Below, in pieces: positions 1-8,109 of a stretch of 48,185 nt of DNA. The notes under the pieces are model-generated. The model saw only the letters and a program-made list of their open reading frames with translations, was not told the origin of the DNA and ran no database searches. Each line of letters opens with the position of its first letter. The stretch's first letter is position 1. The DNA comes from Planctomycetota bacterium (lineage in GTDB: Bacteria; Planctomycetota; UBA1135; UBA2386), in assembly GCA_025459175.1 (NCBI GenBank), contig JALORC010000047.1:1-48185 (forward strand), given 5' to 3'. A program made the translations under genes and the position numbers.

Positions 1-1
1 G

Positions 2-541
2 GTCGACGTCAACGGCATCAACAAGCTGGCCGCCGAGTACTACCACCTGCTGTACCACCGCACCTACGACCTGCGCTCGGTGGTGCTGCGGCTGACCAAC
101 ACCTACGGGCCGCGACAACAGATCCAGAACCACCGCCAGGGCTTCGTCGGCGTGTTCCTGTATGCAGCGATGCGCGGCCAGCCGCTGCGGATCTTCGGCA
201 CCGGCGAGCAACGCCGCGACTTCCATCACGTCGACGACGTGGTCGAGGCGCTGCTGCGTGCGGCCGCCACCGAGGCCTGCCACGGCAACCTGTACAACCT
301 CGGCGGCACGCAACCGCACACGCTGAACGAACTGGTCGCGATGCTGCGCGAGTGGTGCACGTTCGAGAGTTCGCACGTGGCCTTCCCGCACGATCGCAAG
401 CTGATCGACATCGGCGACTACTACGGCGACTGGTCGAGCTTCCACCGGGCCAGCGGCTGGGCGCCGCGCATCGGCCTGCGCGAAGGGCTCGGCCGCACCA
501 TCGCCTTCTTCCGCGAACACGCGGCCCACTACCTGCGATGA
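2..541 (+). CDS. NAD-dependent sugar epimerase/dehydratase, 3' part
   Basis: C-terminal about 179 residues of an extended short-chain dehydrogenase acting on nucleotide sugars. The 5' end lies outside the window; frame 2 is open from the first base. Visible family marks are the segment after the active-site helix (NGINKLAAEYYH), LRLTNTYGPRQ, the substrate-binding region around FGTGEQRRDFHHVDDVV and NLGG near the C terminus. In the usual YxxxK pair the Lys is present (nt 23-25) but the Tyr position is Asn (nt 11-13). The stop overlaps the next start by 4 nt (ATGA), so it is co-translated with an aminotransferase and a methyltransferase, consistent with making a modified amino sugar. The exact product is not determinable. 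Confidence 0.85.
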   Translation, partial: VDVNGINKLAAEYYHLLYHRTYDLRSVVLRLTNTYGPRQQIQNHRQGFVGVFLYAAMRGQPLRIFGTGEQRRDFHHVDDVVEALLRAAATEACHGNLYNLGGTQPHTLNELVAMLREWCTFESSHVAFPHDRKLIDIGDYYGDWSSFHRASGWAPRIGLREGLGRTIAFFREHAAHYLR

Positions 542-1638
542 ACCCTGTTCCGATGTTCGACTACCGCGCGCAGCTCGAGTCGCTGCGCGGGGAGATGATG
601 GCGGCGATCGCGCGCGTGCTCGACTCGGGCACGCTGATCCTCGGCCCCGAGGTCGAGCGCTTCGAGCAGGCCATGGCCAGGAGCCTCGGCGGCGGCACCA
701 CGATCGGCTGCAACAGCGGCACCGACGCGCTGGTGCTGGCGTTCCGCGCGCTCGGCATCGGCGCCGGCGACCAGATCGTCACGGTCGCCAACACCGCGGT
801 GCCGACGGTCAGCGCGATCCGGATGGTGGGGGCGGTGCCGGTGTTCGTCGACGTCGATCCACGCACGGCCCTGATGGATCTCGACCGCCTGCCGGCGGTG
901 CTCGGGCCGCGCACCAAGGCGATCGTGCCGGTGCACCTCTACGGCAACATGGTCGACGTCGAGGCGCTGCGCGAACGCCTGCGCGGCCGCGAGCTGCCGA
1001 TCATCGAGGACTGTGCGCAGGCGCAGGGTGCGTCGCTGCGCGGCCGCCCCGCCGGCACCATCGGCACGATCGGCGCCTACTCGTTCTACCCGACCAAGAA
1101 CCTCGGCGCCTACGGCGACGGCGGCGCGTGCTGGACCGCCGATCCGGCGCTCGCCGCGCGCATGAAGAGCCTGCGCATGTACGGCTTCGAGGACGCCTAC
1201 TACGCCGAACGCGACGGCATCAACAGCCGGCTCGATCCGCTGCAGGCGGCGGTGCTGGCGACCAAGTTGCCGCACCTGCCGGCGTTCGTCGCGCTCCGGC
1301 AACAGCTGGCGGCGCGCTACGACGAGCGATTGCCACCGCGCATCGTGCGCATCGCCGCCGCGGCCGGGGTCGCGCACGGGCGGCACCTGTACGTGGTCCG
1401 GGTCCCGGACCGCGACGCAGTGCGGGCGGCGCTCGACGGGCGCGGCATCAAGACCGGCGTGCACTACCCGTTCCCGATCCATCGCATGCGCGCCTACGCC
1501 GAACTCGGCTATGCAGACGGCTCGCTGCCGCACACCGAGGCGCTGGCGCGCGAGGTGTTGTCGCTGCCGCTGTTCCCCGAACTGCCCCAGGCCAGCGTCG
1601 ATCAGGTCGCCGCGGCCCTCGACCAGGTGGTGCGCTGA
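538..1638 (+). CDS. DegT/DnrJ/EryC1/StrS-family sugar aminotransferase
   Basis: 366-residue PLP-dependent aminotransferase that transfers an amino group to a keto sugar nucleotide. It shows the family hallmarks: GCNSGTDAL near residue 60, VPVHLYGN, EDCAQAQGA (the Asp contacting PLP) and the Schiff-base Lys in FYPTKNLGAYGDGGA, followed by INSRLDPLQAA and GVHYPFPIH. Length is normal for the family. The start at 538 gives the N terminus MNPVPMFDYR and a 4-nt overlap with the epimerase stop; an ATG 15 nt further in is the alternative. It ends in a TGATG junction with the methyltransferase. Neighbours suggest biosynthesis of an amino-deoxy sugar for surface polysaccharide or a glycosylated product. 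Confidence 0.9.
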   Translation: MNPVPMFDYRAQLESLRGEMMAAIARVLDSGTLILGPEVERFEQAMARSLGGGTTIGCNSGTDALVLAFRALGIGAGDQIVTVANTAVPTVSAIRMVGAVPVFVDVDPRTALMDLDRLPAVLGPRTKAIVPVHLYGNMVDVEALRERLRGRELPIIEDCAQAQGASLRGRPAGTIGTIGAYSFYPTKNLGAYGDGGACWTADPALAARMKSLRMYGFEDAYYAERDGINSRLDPLQAAVLATKLPHLPAFVALRQQLAARYDERLPPRIVRIAAAAGVAHGRHLYVVRVPDRDAVRAALDGRGIKTGVHYPFPIHRMRAYAELGYADGSLPHTEALAREVLSLPLFPELPQASVDQVAAALDQVVR

Positions 1639-2387
1639 TGCAGGCCGATCACTATGCGGCGATGCGCGCCACCGAGGACACGCACTGGTGGTACACCGGC
1701 AACCGCGCGGTGGTGAAGCGCCTGCTGGCCGGGCGGCTCGGCAACGGGCCGATCCGCACGCTCGACGCCGGCTGCGGCACCGGCCGCAATCTGCAGTGGC
1801 ACGCCGAACTCGGTGCCGCCACCGGGCTCGACTACGAACCGCTGGCGCTGCGCAGCTCCGCCGATCGCGGCCATCGCGCGCTGGTGCGCGGCAGCATCGC
1901 CGAGTTGCCGTTCGCCGAAGGCACGTTCGACCTGGTGACGTGCTTCGAGGTGATGTACCACGAGCTGGTCACCGACTGGCAGGCGGTCGTGCGCGGCTAT
2001 GCGCGGGTGCTGAAGCCCGGTGGTCTGCTGCTGCTGCGCGAGCCGGCATTCCCATTCTTGTTCGGCAGCCATGACCTGCTCGTGCACGGTGCCCGGCGGT
2101 TCCGCCGCCGGCAGCTGCGGGATGCGGTGATGGCGGCCGGGCTGTCGATCGAGCGCTGCAGCTACCAGAACCTGGTGACGTTCTTCCCGGCGCTGGTGCT
2201 GCGCAGTTGGGAACGGTTGCGCGGCAGCAAGCCGCAGAGTGCCGCCGGCGATCTGGACCATGCGGCGGGCACCGGGTTGGTGCAGCGGGTGCTGGGGGGC
2301 GTGCTGGCGGCCGAGGGCGGATGGCTGCGCTTCGCGCGGCTGCCGGTCGGGTCGTCGGTGCTGTGCCTCGCGCGCAAGCCGCGTTGA
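1638..2387 (+). CDS. Class I SAM-dependent methyltransferase
   Basis: 249 residues. The SAM-binding motif I is clear (TLDAGCGTGRN, about residues 38-48), followed by an acidic residue ending strand 2 (LDYEP) and the FDLVTCFEVMYHE / LKPGGLLLLREP segments typical of Methyltransf_11-type enzymes. The N terminus (HYAAMRATEDTHWWYTGNR) is typical of a group of small-molecule methyltransferases in sugar clusters. The start ATG overlaps the aminotransferase stop by 1 nt, so translation is coupled. A sugar N- or O-methyltransferase is the likely role by context; the substrate is unknown. No rho-independent terminator is visible in the 70 nt to the convergent tRNA. Confidence 0.85.
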   Translation: MQADHYAAMRATEDTHWWYTGNRAVVKRLLAGRLGNGPIRTLDAGCGTGRNLQWHAELGAATGLDYEPLALRSSADRGHRALVRGSIAELPFAEGTFDLVTCFEVMYHELVTDWQAVVRGYARVLKPGGLLLLREPAFPFLFGSHDLLVHGARRFRRRQLRDAVMAAGLSIERCSYQNLVTFFPALVLRSWERLRGSKPQSAAGDLDHAAGTGLVQRVLGGVLAAEGGWLRFARLPVGSSVLCLARKPR

Positions 2388-2457
2388 GCGGCCGGGGAGG
2401 CACGGCGCTCGATCAGCGCGCAGACACGTGCTGGTGCACGGGATCCCGCTGGAAGAG

Positions 2458-2533
2458 TGGTGGGCGTTGCAGGGTTCGAACCTGCGACCCTCAGCTTGTC
2501 GAGCTGATGCTCTACCAACTGAGCTAAACGCCC
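2458..2533 (-). tRNA. tRNA-Val (anticodon GAC)
   Basis: Read on the minus strand, a 7-bp acceptor (GGGCGTT with AACGCCC), discriminator A and an encoded CCA end frame a normal cloverleaf: TA at 8-9, D arm GCTCAGTTGGTAGAGC, and T arm GCAGG-TTCGAAC-CCTGC. The anticodon stem is TCAGC/GCTGA with the 7-nt loop TCGACAA, so the anticodon reads GAC (Val). Position 33, almost always U in elongator tRNAs, reads C, and bases 32 and 38 could pair. The call rests on the cloverleaf and anticodon; the C33 deserves checking. Confidence 0.88.
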
Positions 2534-2698
2534 AGCGGGAAGGGCGAGGATCATGCCAAGCCGCGGCGGAGAAACAAGAGGCAGGCCATCAACTTCTCCG
2601 GCCGTCCGACCGGTTCGCCGTGGGGTAGCCTTCTCCACTCACCTCCTCGTCAGGTACCGATCCGCCAGCGCAAGCTCCCGATGCCGGCGACCGTTCGC

Positions 2699-2704
2699 TA
2701 CCGT
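2699..2704 (+). promoter_or_regulatory. -10-like hexamer TACCGT
   Basis: TACCGT preceded by CGC, ending 16 nt before the ATG at 2721. One of a series of similar TA-containing hexamers upstream of genes in this window. The rest of 2534-2720 holds no gene I can support. Confidence 0.35.
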
Positions 2705-2720
2705 GCTGCCGAAGCCACCG

Positions 2721-3359
2721 ATGGAAGATCCTGTTGCGCAGCCACTGTCCGTGCCCGTGCCGTTGCCGGCGCGCGGTGGCAGCTCGCGGATCCGGCTCGG
2801 CAGCAGTGATCTCGTTCTGGAGCACGTGCGCGGCGGCTACAGCCTGTTGTGGTCCGACGGTCGACAAGCGCGGCGATATGCGCTCGGCCTGCGCGCGGAC
2901 GGTGCGCTCGAACTGCATTGGCGCGCGCCGCGGCTGCCGGTGCGCTGCCTGCCGCGCGATGTCGTCTCGGTGGTACCGGGCGGTCGCCTGCGCGGCTACG
3001 TGCAGGTGCCGCTGGTGCCGACGATCCTGTGGGTCGGTGCCGACGAGGTTCGCCAGCCGCTGATCGAACGGCTGCCGAGCGAACTCGCTGCGGAATGGGA
3101 CGACGTCGACGGGCATCTGTTCCGGGCCGAATCGGCGTGGCACGTTCGCTTCCCGATGCGCACCGGCGACCCGCGCGCCGTCGTGCCGGTGATCCTGCAC
3201 AACGACGACGACGCGGTGCTGTCGCCCGCGCACCTGCCGCTGCAGCTGTCGGACCACGAGCTGGTCGCGATGCGCGGCAGCGTGGTCGTGCGCCCGCGCC
3301 GCCTGCGCTGGCTCGGCACCAGCTGGGCCGAGGCGCCGGCGCGTGAGGTGCCCGCATGA
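2721..3359 (+). CDS. Hypothetical protein, 212 aa
   Basis: I do not recognise this family. The chosen ATG follows a -10-like TACCGT; the frame stays open about 170 nt further upstream, but that stretch has poor coding character and would begin beside the tRNA. No signal peptide or membrane span is apparent. The protein looks beta-rich, with many short Val/Leu/Arg strands, and contains the segments VPLVPTILWVGADEV and VVPVILHNDDDAVLSP. The stop overlaps the next start (ATGA), so it is coupled to a coiled-coil membrane protein, and the two probably act together at the envelope. Confidence 0.7.
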   Translation: MEDPVAQPLSVPVPLPARGGSSRIRLGSSDLVLEHVRGGYSLLWSDGRQARRYALGLRADGALELHWRAPRLPVRCLPRDVVSVVPGGRLRGYVQVPLVPTILWVGADEVRQPLIERLPSELAAEWDDVDGHLFRAESAWHVRFPMRTGDPRAVVPVILHNDDDAVLSPAHLPLQLSDHELVAMRGSVVVRPRRLRWLGTSWAEAPAREVPA

Positions 3360-4678
3360 AGCGCGGCTCGCTGGCGCTGGCTTGCTTGCTGTTCGCTGCT
3401 TGCAGCGAGGTAGCGCCGACGCCGACCGAGGAACTGATCGCCGAACTGCGCGCTTGGCGGCGCCAACAGGCCGCGACCCAGGCCGTGGCGCCACCGGTCG
3501 CCGATGCGGCCGCGGCGCGGGGGGCGATCACCGAGTCGTTGCAGCCGCTGCGCGAGATCGTCGTCGACCTGTCGGCGCGGCAGCGCGAGCTGCAGGACCG
3601 CCAGCTCGCGTTGACGCAGGAGATGCAGCGCTGGTCGCAGCTGCTGGTCGAATCGGTGCAGGGCGCGCGCGGCGAGCAGAGCCAGGCCATCGCCGCGCGG
3701 CTGCAGCAGCTCGAGCAGTCGCTGCGCGAACAGGATGCTCGGCATCGGCAGGTCGAAGACCTGATGGGGGGCGCACTCGAGCGCACGGCGGCGCAGCTGG
3801 AAGCGTTCCTGCAACGCGTCTCCGGCACGACCGCCGGCGGCGGCAGCGCCACCGCGGCGCCGGTCGAAGCCAGTGCGGCGCGGTTCGGCGATGCGCTGCC
3901 GACCCGCACCGGGCCGCGGCTCGGCCTCGACCGCTGGGGCTGGTTCCTGCTGGTCACAATGGCTGGCTGCGCCGGCTGGTGGTTCGTGCAGCGGGCGCGG
4001 CGGAGTCCTCGATCGGCGCCGACCGCGTGGCCCGAGCCAGTGGACGCGACGAATCACGATGGCGCGGCGCTGGCGGCGCCGACCGCGGCACCGACGGCCG
4101 CACCGGCGAACGCGCTGTCGTCGCTGGACGGCCTGGTGCGCCCGGATGCCGGCGCGCAGGAGATCTGGGCGGCAGCGGCGCTGCTCGGCGAAGCGGTGGG
4201 GCGGCTGCGGCAGAACCAACCCGGCCACGACGCGGTGGACGCAACGGGGTCGCCACCAGTGACTGCGGAGGTAACGGTGGAGGCGCCAGCAGCGGGGAAC
4301 GCGGCGGAGCCCGACGTTCGTCAGCCCACGACCACACCGCCGAGCGAGCCGCAGGGCCAGGATCCCGAGCTCGACGAACTGTTCGTCATCGACGGGCTCG
4401 ACCCCGAGGACCTGGCGGTTGCCGAACGCGGACCCGAGCGCCGCGGACCGCAGCTGTGGCGCTGCCTTGTCGCCGGCGGCGATGCGACTCGCGCCGCCAC
4501 CGCGCTGCCGCCGGTGTTCGCGAGCGAACCCGCCGTGCTGCAGAAGCCTGCGCCGGTGGTGCGACCGATCGCCGGTGGCATCGAACTGCGGTTCGCGCTG
4601 CTGCCGGGCACCCCCGGCGGGGAAGCCAGCCGGATCGAGCAGCGGTTGCGGGCCGCCCTGCGCACCCCGAACGAGTGA
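3356..4678 (+). CDS. Predicted coiled-coil lipoprotein with one membrane span, unknown function
   Basis: 440 residues. The N terminus has a lipoprotein-type signal with Cys16 as likely lipidated residue (LLFAAC). Residues about 22-150 are rich in Gln, Glu, Arg and Leu in heptad-like order ([31 protein letters not shown]), indicating a long coiled coil. A Gly/Ala/Thr linker precedes a hydrophobic span near residues 196-216 ([17 protein letters not shown]), followed by an Ala/Pro-rich, then acidic, region ([17 protein letters not shown]). The C-terminal 80 residues look folded. It is coupled to the upstream unknown gene by ATGA. Having both a lipobox and a later span is unusual; the N terminus could instead be a cleaved signal. 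Confidence 0.75.
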   Translation: MKRGSLALACLLFAACSEVAPTPTEELIAELRAWRRQQAATQAVAPPVADAAAARGAITESLQPLREIVVDLSARQRELQDRQLALTQEMQRWSQLLVESVQGARGEQSQAIAARLQQLEQSLREQDARHRQVEDLMGGALERTAAQLEAFLQRVSGTTAGGGSATAAPVEASAARFGDALPTRTGPRLGLDRWGWFLLVTMAGCAGWWFVQRARRSPRSAPTAWPEPVDATNHDGAALAAPTAAPTAAPANALSSLDGLVRPDAGAQEIWAAAALLGEAVGRLRQNQPGHDAVDATGSPPVTAEVTVEAPAAGNAAEPDVRQPTTTPPSEPQGQDPELDELFVIDGLDPEDLAVAERGPERRGPQLWRCLVAGGDATRAATALPPVFASEPAVLQKPAPVVRPIAGGIELRFALLPGTPGGEASRIEQRLRAALRTPNE

Positions 4679-4745
4679 GCTGCCGGCCGCGTTCCGGCCC
4701 CGGCAACCCGACCAGCGAACGCTCGCGAGTCGGCGCTCGCGTCGC

Positions 4746-4751
4746 TATCGT
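4746..4751 (+). promoter_or_regulatory. -10-like hexamer TATCGT upstream of ald
   Basis: CGCTATCGT, 39 nt upstream of the ald ATG in the 112-nt gap after the preceding gene. It matches the hexamers seen before other genes here, but leaves a normal 5' leader of about 33 nt. Confidence 0.4.
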
Positions 4752-4790
4752 CATCGCCCCTCAACCTCCAGCGCTCAGAGAAACTCGCCC

Positions 4791-5897
4791 ATGATCATCG
4801 GTGTCCCCAAGGAGATCAAAGCCCAAGAGAACCGCGTCGGTGCCGTGCCGGCGATGGTGCTCGACCTGGTCGGTGCCGGCCACACCGTGCTGGTCCAGAC
4901 CGGCGCCGGCCTCGGTGCCGGCGTGACCGACGAAGCCTACGTCAAGGTCGGCGCCAAGATGGTCGCCACCGCCAGCGAGGTCTACGGCCAGGCCGACATG
5001 ATCGTGAAGGTCAAGGAGCCGCTGCCGGCCGAGTACCCGCTGATCAAGAAGGGCCAGCTGCTGTTCACCTACTTCCACTTCGCCGCGGCGCGGGAGCTGA
5101 CCGACGCGATGCTGAAGTCGGGCGCCAACTGCTTCGCCTACGAGACGCTGATCCACCGCGGCTCGCTGCCGCTGCTGACGCCGATGAGCGAAGTCGCCGG
5201 CCGCATGGCGGTGCAGGTCGGTGCCGTCTGCCTCGAGAAGCACTACGGGGGCCGCGGCATCCTGCTCGGCGGCGTGCCCGGCGTCGAACCGGCCAACGTC
5301 GTCATCCTCGGCGGCGGCGTGGTCGGCACCAACGCGGCGAAGATGGCGGCCGGACTCGGTGCCGACGTGCGCCTGCTCGACATCGACCTCGATCGCCTGC
5401 GCTACCTCAGCGACGTGATGCCGGCCAACGTCACGCTGCTGCACAGCTCGCCGATCACGATCCGCGAGCAGATCCTGCACGCCGACCTCGTCATCGGTGC
5501 CGTGCTGGTGCAGGGCGCGCGCGCGCCGCGGCTGATCCGCCGCGAGGACCTGAAGACGATGAAGGAAGGTTCGGTGATCGTCGACGTCGCCGTCGACCAG
5601 GGCGGTTGCATCGAGACCTGCAAGCCGACCACGCACGCCGACCCGACCTACGTCGTCGACGGTGTCATGCACTACTGCGTCGCCAACATGCCCGGCGCGG
5701 TGCCGCGCACGTCGACGTTCGGCCTGACCAACGCCACCGGCCCGTGGGCGAAGAAGCTCGCCGGCATGGGCGCCGCGAAGGCGGCCGCGGATCCGGTGCT
5801 CGGCACCGCCGCCAACGTGCTCGCTGGCGTCTGCACGCACCAGGGTGTCGCCGAGGCGTTCAACATCCCGTACAAGGCGCCGAACTCGGTGCTGTGA
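4791..5897 (+). CDS. ald: Alanine dehydrogenase
   Basis: 368 residues, the usual length. Catalyses NAD-dependent interconversion of L-alanine and pyruvate plus ammonium. The start [17 protein letters not shown] matches the conserved family N terminus including the substrate-contacting Arg15. Other landmarks are [11 protein letters not shown] (Lys near 75), FTYFHFAA (active-site His near 96), the NAD-binding [14 protein letters not shown], the SSPITI segment, and the conserved end beginning DVAVDQGGC and TTHADPTY. The stop overlaps the GTG start of uppP (GTGA). Nitrogen release from alanine may fit the amine catabolism encoded downstream, but this is only a suggestion. Confidence 0.96.
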   Translation: MIIGVPKEIKAQENRVGAVPAMVLDLVGAGHTVLVQTGAGLGAGVTDEAYVKVGAKMVATASEVYGQADMIVKVKEPLPAEYPLIKKGQLLFTYFHFAAARELTDAMLKSGANCFAYETLIHRGSLPLLTPMSEVAGRMAVQVGAVCLEKHYGGRGILLGGVPGVEPANVVILGGGVVGTNAAKMAAGLGADVRLLDIDLDRLRYLSDVMPANVTLLHSSPITIREQILHADLVIGAVLVQGARAPRLIRREDLKTMKEGSVIVDVAVDQGGCIETCKPTTHADPTYVVDGVMHYCVANMPGAVPRTSTFGLTNATGPWAKKLAGMGAAKAAADPVLGTAANVLAGVCTHQGVAEAFNIPYKAPNSVL

Positions 5898-6736
5898 GCG
5901 GCGGCGAACCCGGGCCGGCGATCGGCCTGATCGACGCGATCGTGCTCGGACTGGTCGAGGGACTCACCGAGTTCCTGCCGGTCTCGAGCACCGGTCATCT
6001 GATCCTCGCGCAGCGGTTGCTCGGCGTCCCGGAGGGCGTCGCCAGCAACGTGTTCGCGATCGGCATCCAGATGGGGGCGATCACCGCGATCCTGGTGCTG
6101 TACTGGCGGCGCCTGCTCGAGGCGCTGCGCACCGTGACGCAGCCGCAGCGCGGCGCGCCGAACCTGCTGTGGCAGATCGCGATCGCGGCGTTCCCGGCGG
6201 CGTTCCTCGGGCTGCTGGCCGACGACTGGATCGACGCCCATCTGTTCACGCCGACCGTGGTGGTGGTGACGATGGTGGTGGGCGGGGTCGTGTTGCTGCT
6301 GCTCGAGCGCTGGCTCGGGCGCCGCGGCGGCACCGGCGGCGACCTGACGACGATGAGCTACCGGACCGCGGTGCTGGTGGGGCTGTTCCAGTGCCTGGCG
6401 CTGATCCCCGGCACCAGCCGTTCGGCGGCGACGATCGGCGGGGCCTTGCTGCTCGGACTGTCGCGCACCGCGGCGGCCGAGTTCTCGTTCCTGGTCGGGC
6501 TGCCGATCCTCTACGGCGCGTCGCTCTACAAACTCACGAAGAGCGGCGATGCGCTCGCCGGGCCGCTGCTGGCGCCGTTCGTGGTCGGCACCGTGATCGC
6601 GTTCCTCAGTGCGCTGGTGGTGGTGCGACCGTTCGTGCACTTCCTGCGCCGGCAGACGTTCGCGCCGTTCGCGTGGTACCGGATCATCGCCGGTGTGCTG
6701 CTGGCGGTGCTGGCGGCGGCGGGGTGGCTCGGCTGA
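5894..6736 (+). CDS. uppP: Undecaprenyl-diphosphatase (UppP/BacA family)
   Basis: 280-residue polytopic membrane enzyme that dephosphorylates undecaprenyl diphosphate to recycle the lipid carrier for peptidoglycan and polysaccharide synthesis. The two catalytic motifs are intact: [18 protein letters not shown] near residue 20 and [16 protein letters not shown] near residue 170. Seven to eight hydrophobic spans are visible. The GTG at 5894 overlaps the ald stop by 4 nt and gives a canonical N terminus; no better ATG exists between it and the first motif. The pairing with ald looks like simple co-transcription. Confidence 0.95.
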   Translation: MSGGEPGPAIGLIDAIVLGLVEGLTEFLPVSSTGHLILAQRLLGVPEGVASNVFAIGIQMGAITAILVLYWRRLLEALRTVTQPQRGAPNLLWQIAIAAFPAAFLGLLADDWIDAHLFTPTVVVVTMVVGGVVLLLLERWLGRRGGTGGDLTTMSYRTAVLVGLFQCLALIPGTSRSAATIGGALLLGLSRTAAAEFSFLVGLPILYGASLYKLTKSGDALAGPLLAPFVVGTVIAFLSALVVVRPFVHFLRRQTFAPFAWYRIIAGVLLAVLAAAGWLG

Positions 6737-6754
6737 TCGACGCGCCGCGGCGCG

Positions 6755-7042
6755 TCAGCGCCGCTGGTAGCCCAGCTGCCGCACGATCAACAGCACCTCG
6801 CTCCAGCTCGGGAACGGCCGCCCGTTCGCCTTCTTGAAGCGGTCGATCGCGGCGATGAACTCGAGCACCTCGGCGTCGACCTCGGCCAGCGCCGGCGACG
6901 AGCGCTCCGGCCCGTCGTCGTCCTCGGCCGGGGTCGGGGCCGGTCCGGTCTTCGGCTTCGCCGGGGCCTTCGCCGCGCGGGTGGACTTCGGCGCGGCCGG
7001 CTTGCCCTTGGCAGCGGACTTCTTGTTGGTCGCGGTGGCCAT
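6755..7042 (-). CDS. Small basic-tailed hypothetical protein, 95 aa
   Basis: N-terminal 35 residues are a Lys/Ala/Pro-rich low-complexity tail (repeats such as AAKAPAKPK), followed by an acidic patch (AEDDDGPERSS) and a compact 50-residue C-terminal domain (EVLEFIAAIDRFKKANGRP then FPSWSEVLLIVRQLGYQRR). The latter looks like a folded helical module of the kind seen in other hypothetical proteins, but I cannot name the family. A histone H1-like basic tail joined to a small domain suggests nucleic-acid binding as a guess only. It starts 9 nt after the mtnA stop, so it is the last gene of the purC-mtnA operon. Confidence 0.75.
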   Translation of the reverse strand: MATATNKKSAAKGKPAAPKSTRAAKAPAKPKTGPAPTPAEDDDGPERSSPALAEVDAEVLEFIAAIDRFKKANGRPFPSWSEVLLIVRQLGYQRR

Positions 7043-7051
7043 ACCCGCGGC

Positions 7052-8101
7052 TCATCGACCGACGGCGAACGTGCCCTTGATCGCGGCGTCGAACGGCGGC
7101 TGCAGCACGCCACGATCGGTGATGAACGCGCTGACCAGCTTGCCCGGCGTCACGTCGAAGGCCGGATTGCGCGCGCCGATCCCGGGCGGGCAGATCGGCT
7201 GGCCGGCCAGCGTCGTCACCTCGTTGCCATCGCGTTCTTCGATCGGAATGCCGAGCCCGTCGGCGAGGCGCAGGTCCAGCGTCGACAGCGGGGCCGCGAC
7301 GTAGAACGGCACCCGATGCGCGGCGCAGGCCAGGGCAAGCCCGTAGGTGCCGACCTTGTTGGCGAAGTCGCCGTTCCGCGCGATCCGGTCGGCGCCGACG
7401 ATGACCATCTGCACCAGACCGCGCGCGATCAGGCCGGCGGCGGCGGCGTCGGCGAGCACTTCGACCGGGATGCCGGCCGCGGCGAGTTCGAGCGCGGTCA
7501 ACCGCGCGCCCTGCAGCAGCGGCCGCGTCTCGTCGGCGAAGACCCGGAACCGCACCCCGTCGCGCCACGCCGCGAACAGCACCGCGAGCGCGGTGCCGTC
7601 GCCGACGGTGGCGAGCCGACCGGTGTTGCAGTGGGTGAGCACGGTGCCGCCCGGCGGCACGCAGGGTTTGCCGTGCTGGCCGATGCGATCGCTCATCACC
7701 ACTTCGTCCTGGTGGATCTGACCGGCTTCGCCGAACACGCTGGCCAGCGACGGTTCGCTGCGCGCGGCGTCGAGACAACGATCGAGCGCCCACTGCAGGT
7801 TGACCGCGGTCGGCCGCGCCGCGGTGATGCGGGCCGCGACCGAACGCGCAGTGTCGACGAACGCCTCGCGCAGCGGCGACAGCGCTCGCAGGCCCAGCAC
7901 CAGGCCGTAGGCGGCGGCGACGCCGATCGCCGGCGCGCCGCGCACGCGCAGGCTGGCGATCGCCTCGATGACGCCGTCGACGTCGTGCAGTGCGAGCACC
8001 AACCGCTGGTGCGGCAGCAGCGTCTGGTCGAGCAGTTCGAGATGGCCGTGCAGATCACCGCGCCAGGCGAGCGTGGGTGGCAACGGCGGGATGGTGGGCA
8101 T
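7052..8101 (-). CDS. mtnA: Methylthioribose-1-phosphate isomerase
   Basis: 349 residues. Converts 5-methylthioribose 1-phosphate to the ribulose isomer in methionine salvage; fold shared with eIF2B subunits. Landmarks: RVRGAPAIGVAAAYG near residue 50, LTHCNTGRLATVGDGTAL carrying the catalytic Cys, and GADRIARNGDFANKVGTY with the catalytic Asp, plus PFYVAAPLSTLD. These distinguish it from true eIF2B-like regulatory proteins and from ribose-1,5-bisphosphate isomerase. The start MPTIPPLPPTLAW lies 8 nt after the purC stop. No other salvage gene is in the window, so whether the route is the full salvage or a shunt is unknown. Confidence 0.93.
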   Translation of the reverse strand: MPTIPPLPPTLAWRGDLHGHLELLDQTLLPHQRLVLALHDVDGVIEAIASLRVRGAPAIGVAAAYGLVLGLRALSPLREAFVDTARSVAARITAARPTAVNLQWALDRCLDAARSEPSLASVFGEAGQIHQDEVVMSDRIGQHGKPCVPPGGTVLTHCNTGRLATVGDGTALAVLFAAWRDGVRFRVFADETRPLLQGARLTALELAAAGIPVEVLADAAAAGLIARGLVQMVIVGADRIARNGDFANKVGTYGLALACAAHRVPFYVAAPLSTLDLRLADGLGIPIEERDGNEVTTLAGQPICPPGIGARNPAFDVTPGKLVSAFITDRGVLQPPFDAAIKGTFAVGR

Positions 8102-8109
8102 CGGAAGCC

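Noticed and set aside
2388..2457. Rho-independent terminator between the methyltransferase and tRNA-Val
   Set aside because: No stable hairpin followed by a T tract on either strand; likewise no convincing intrinsic terminator was seen at other convergent junctions.
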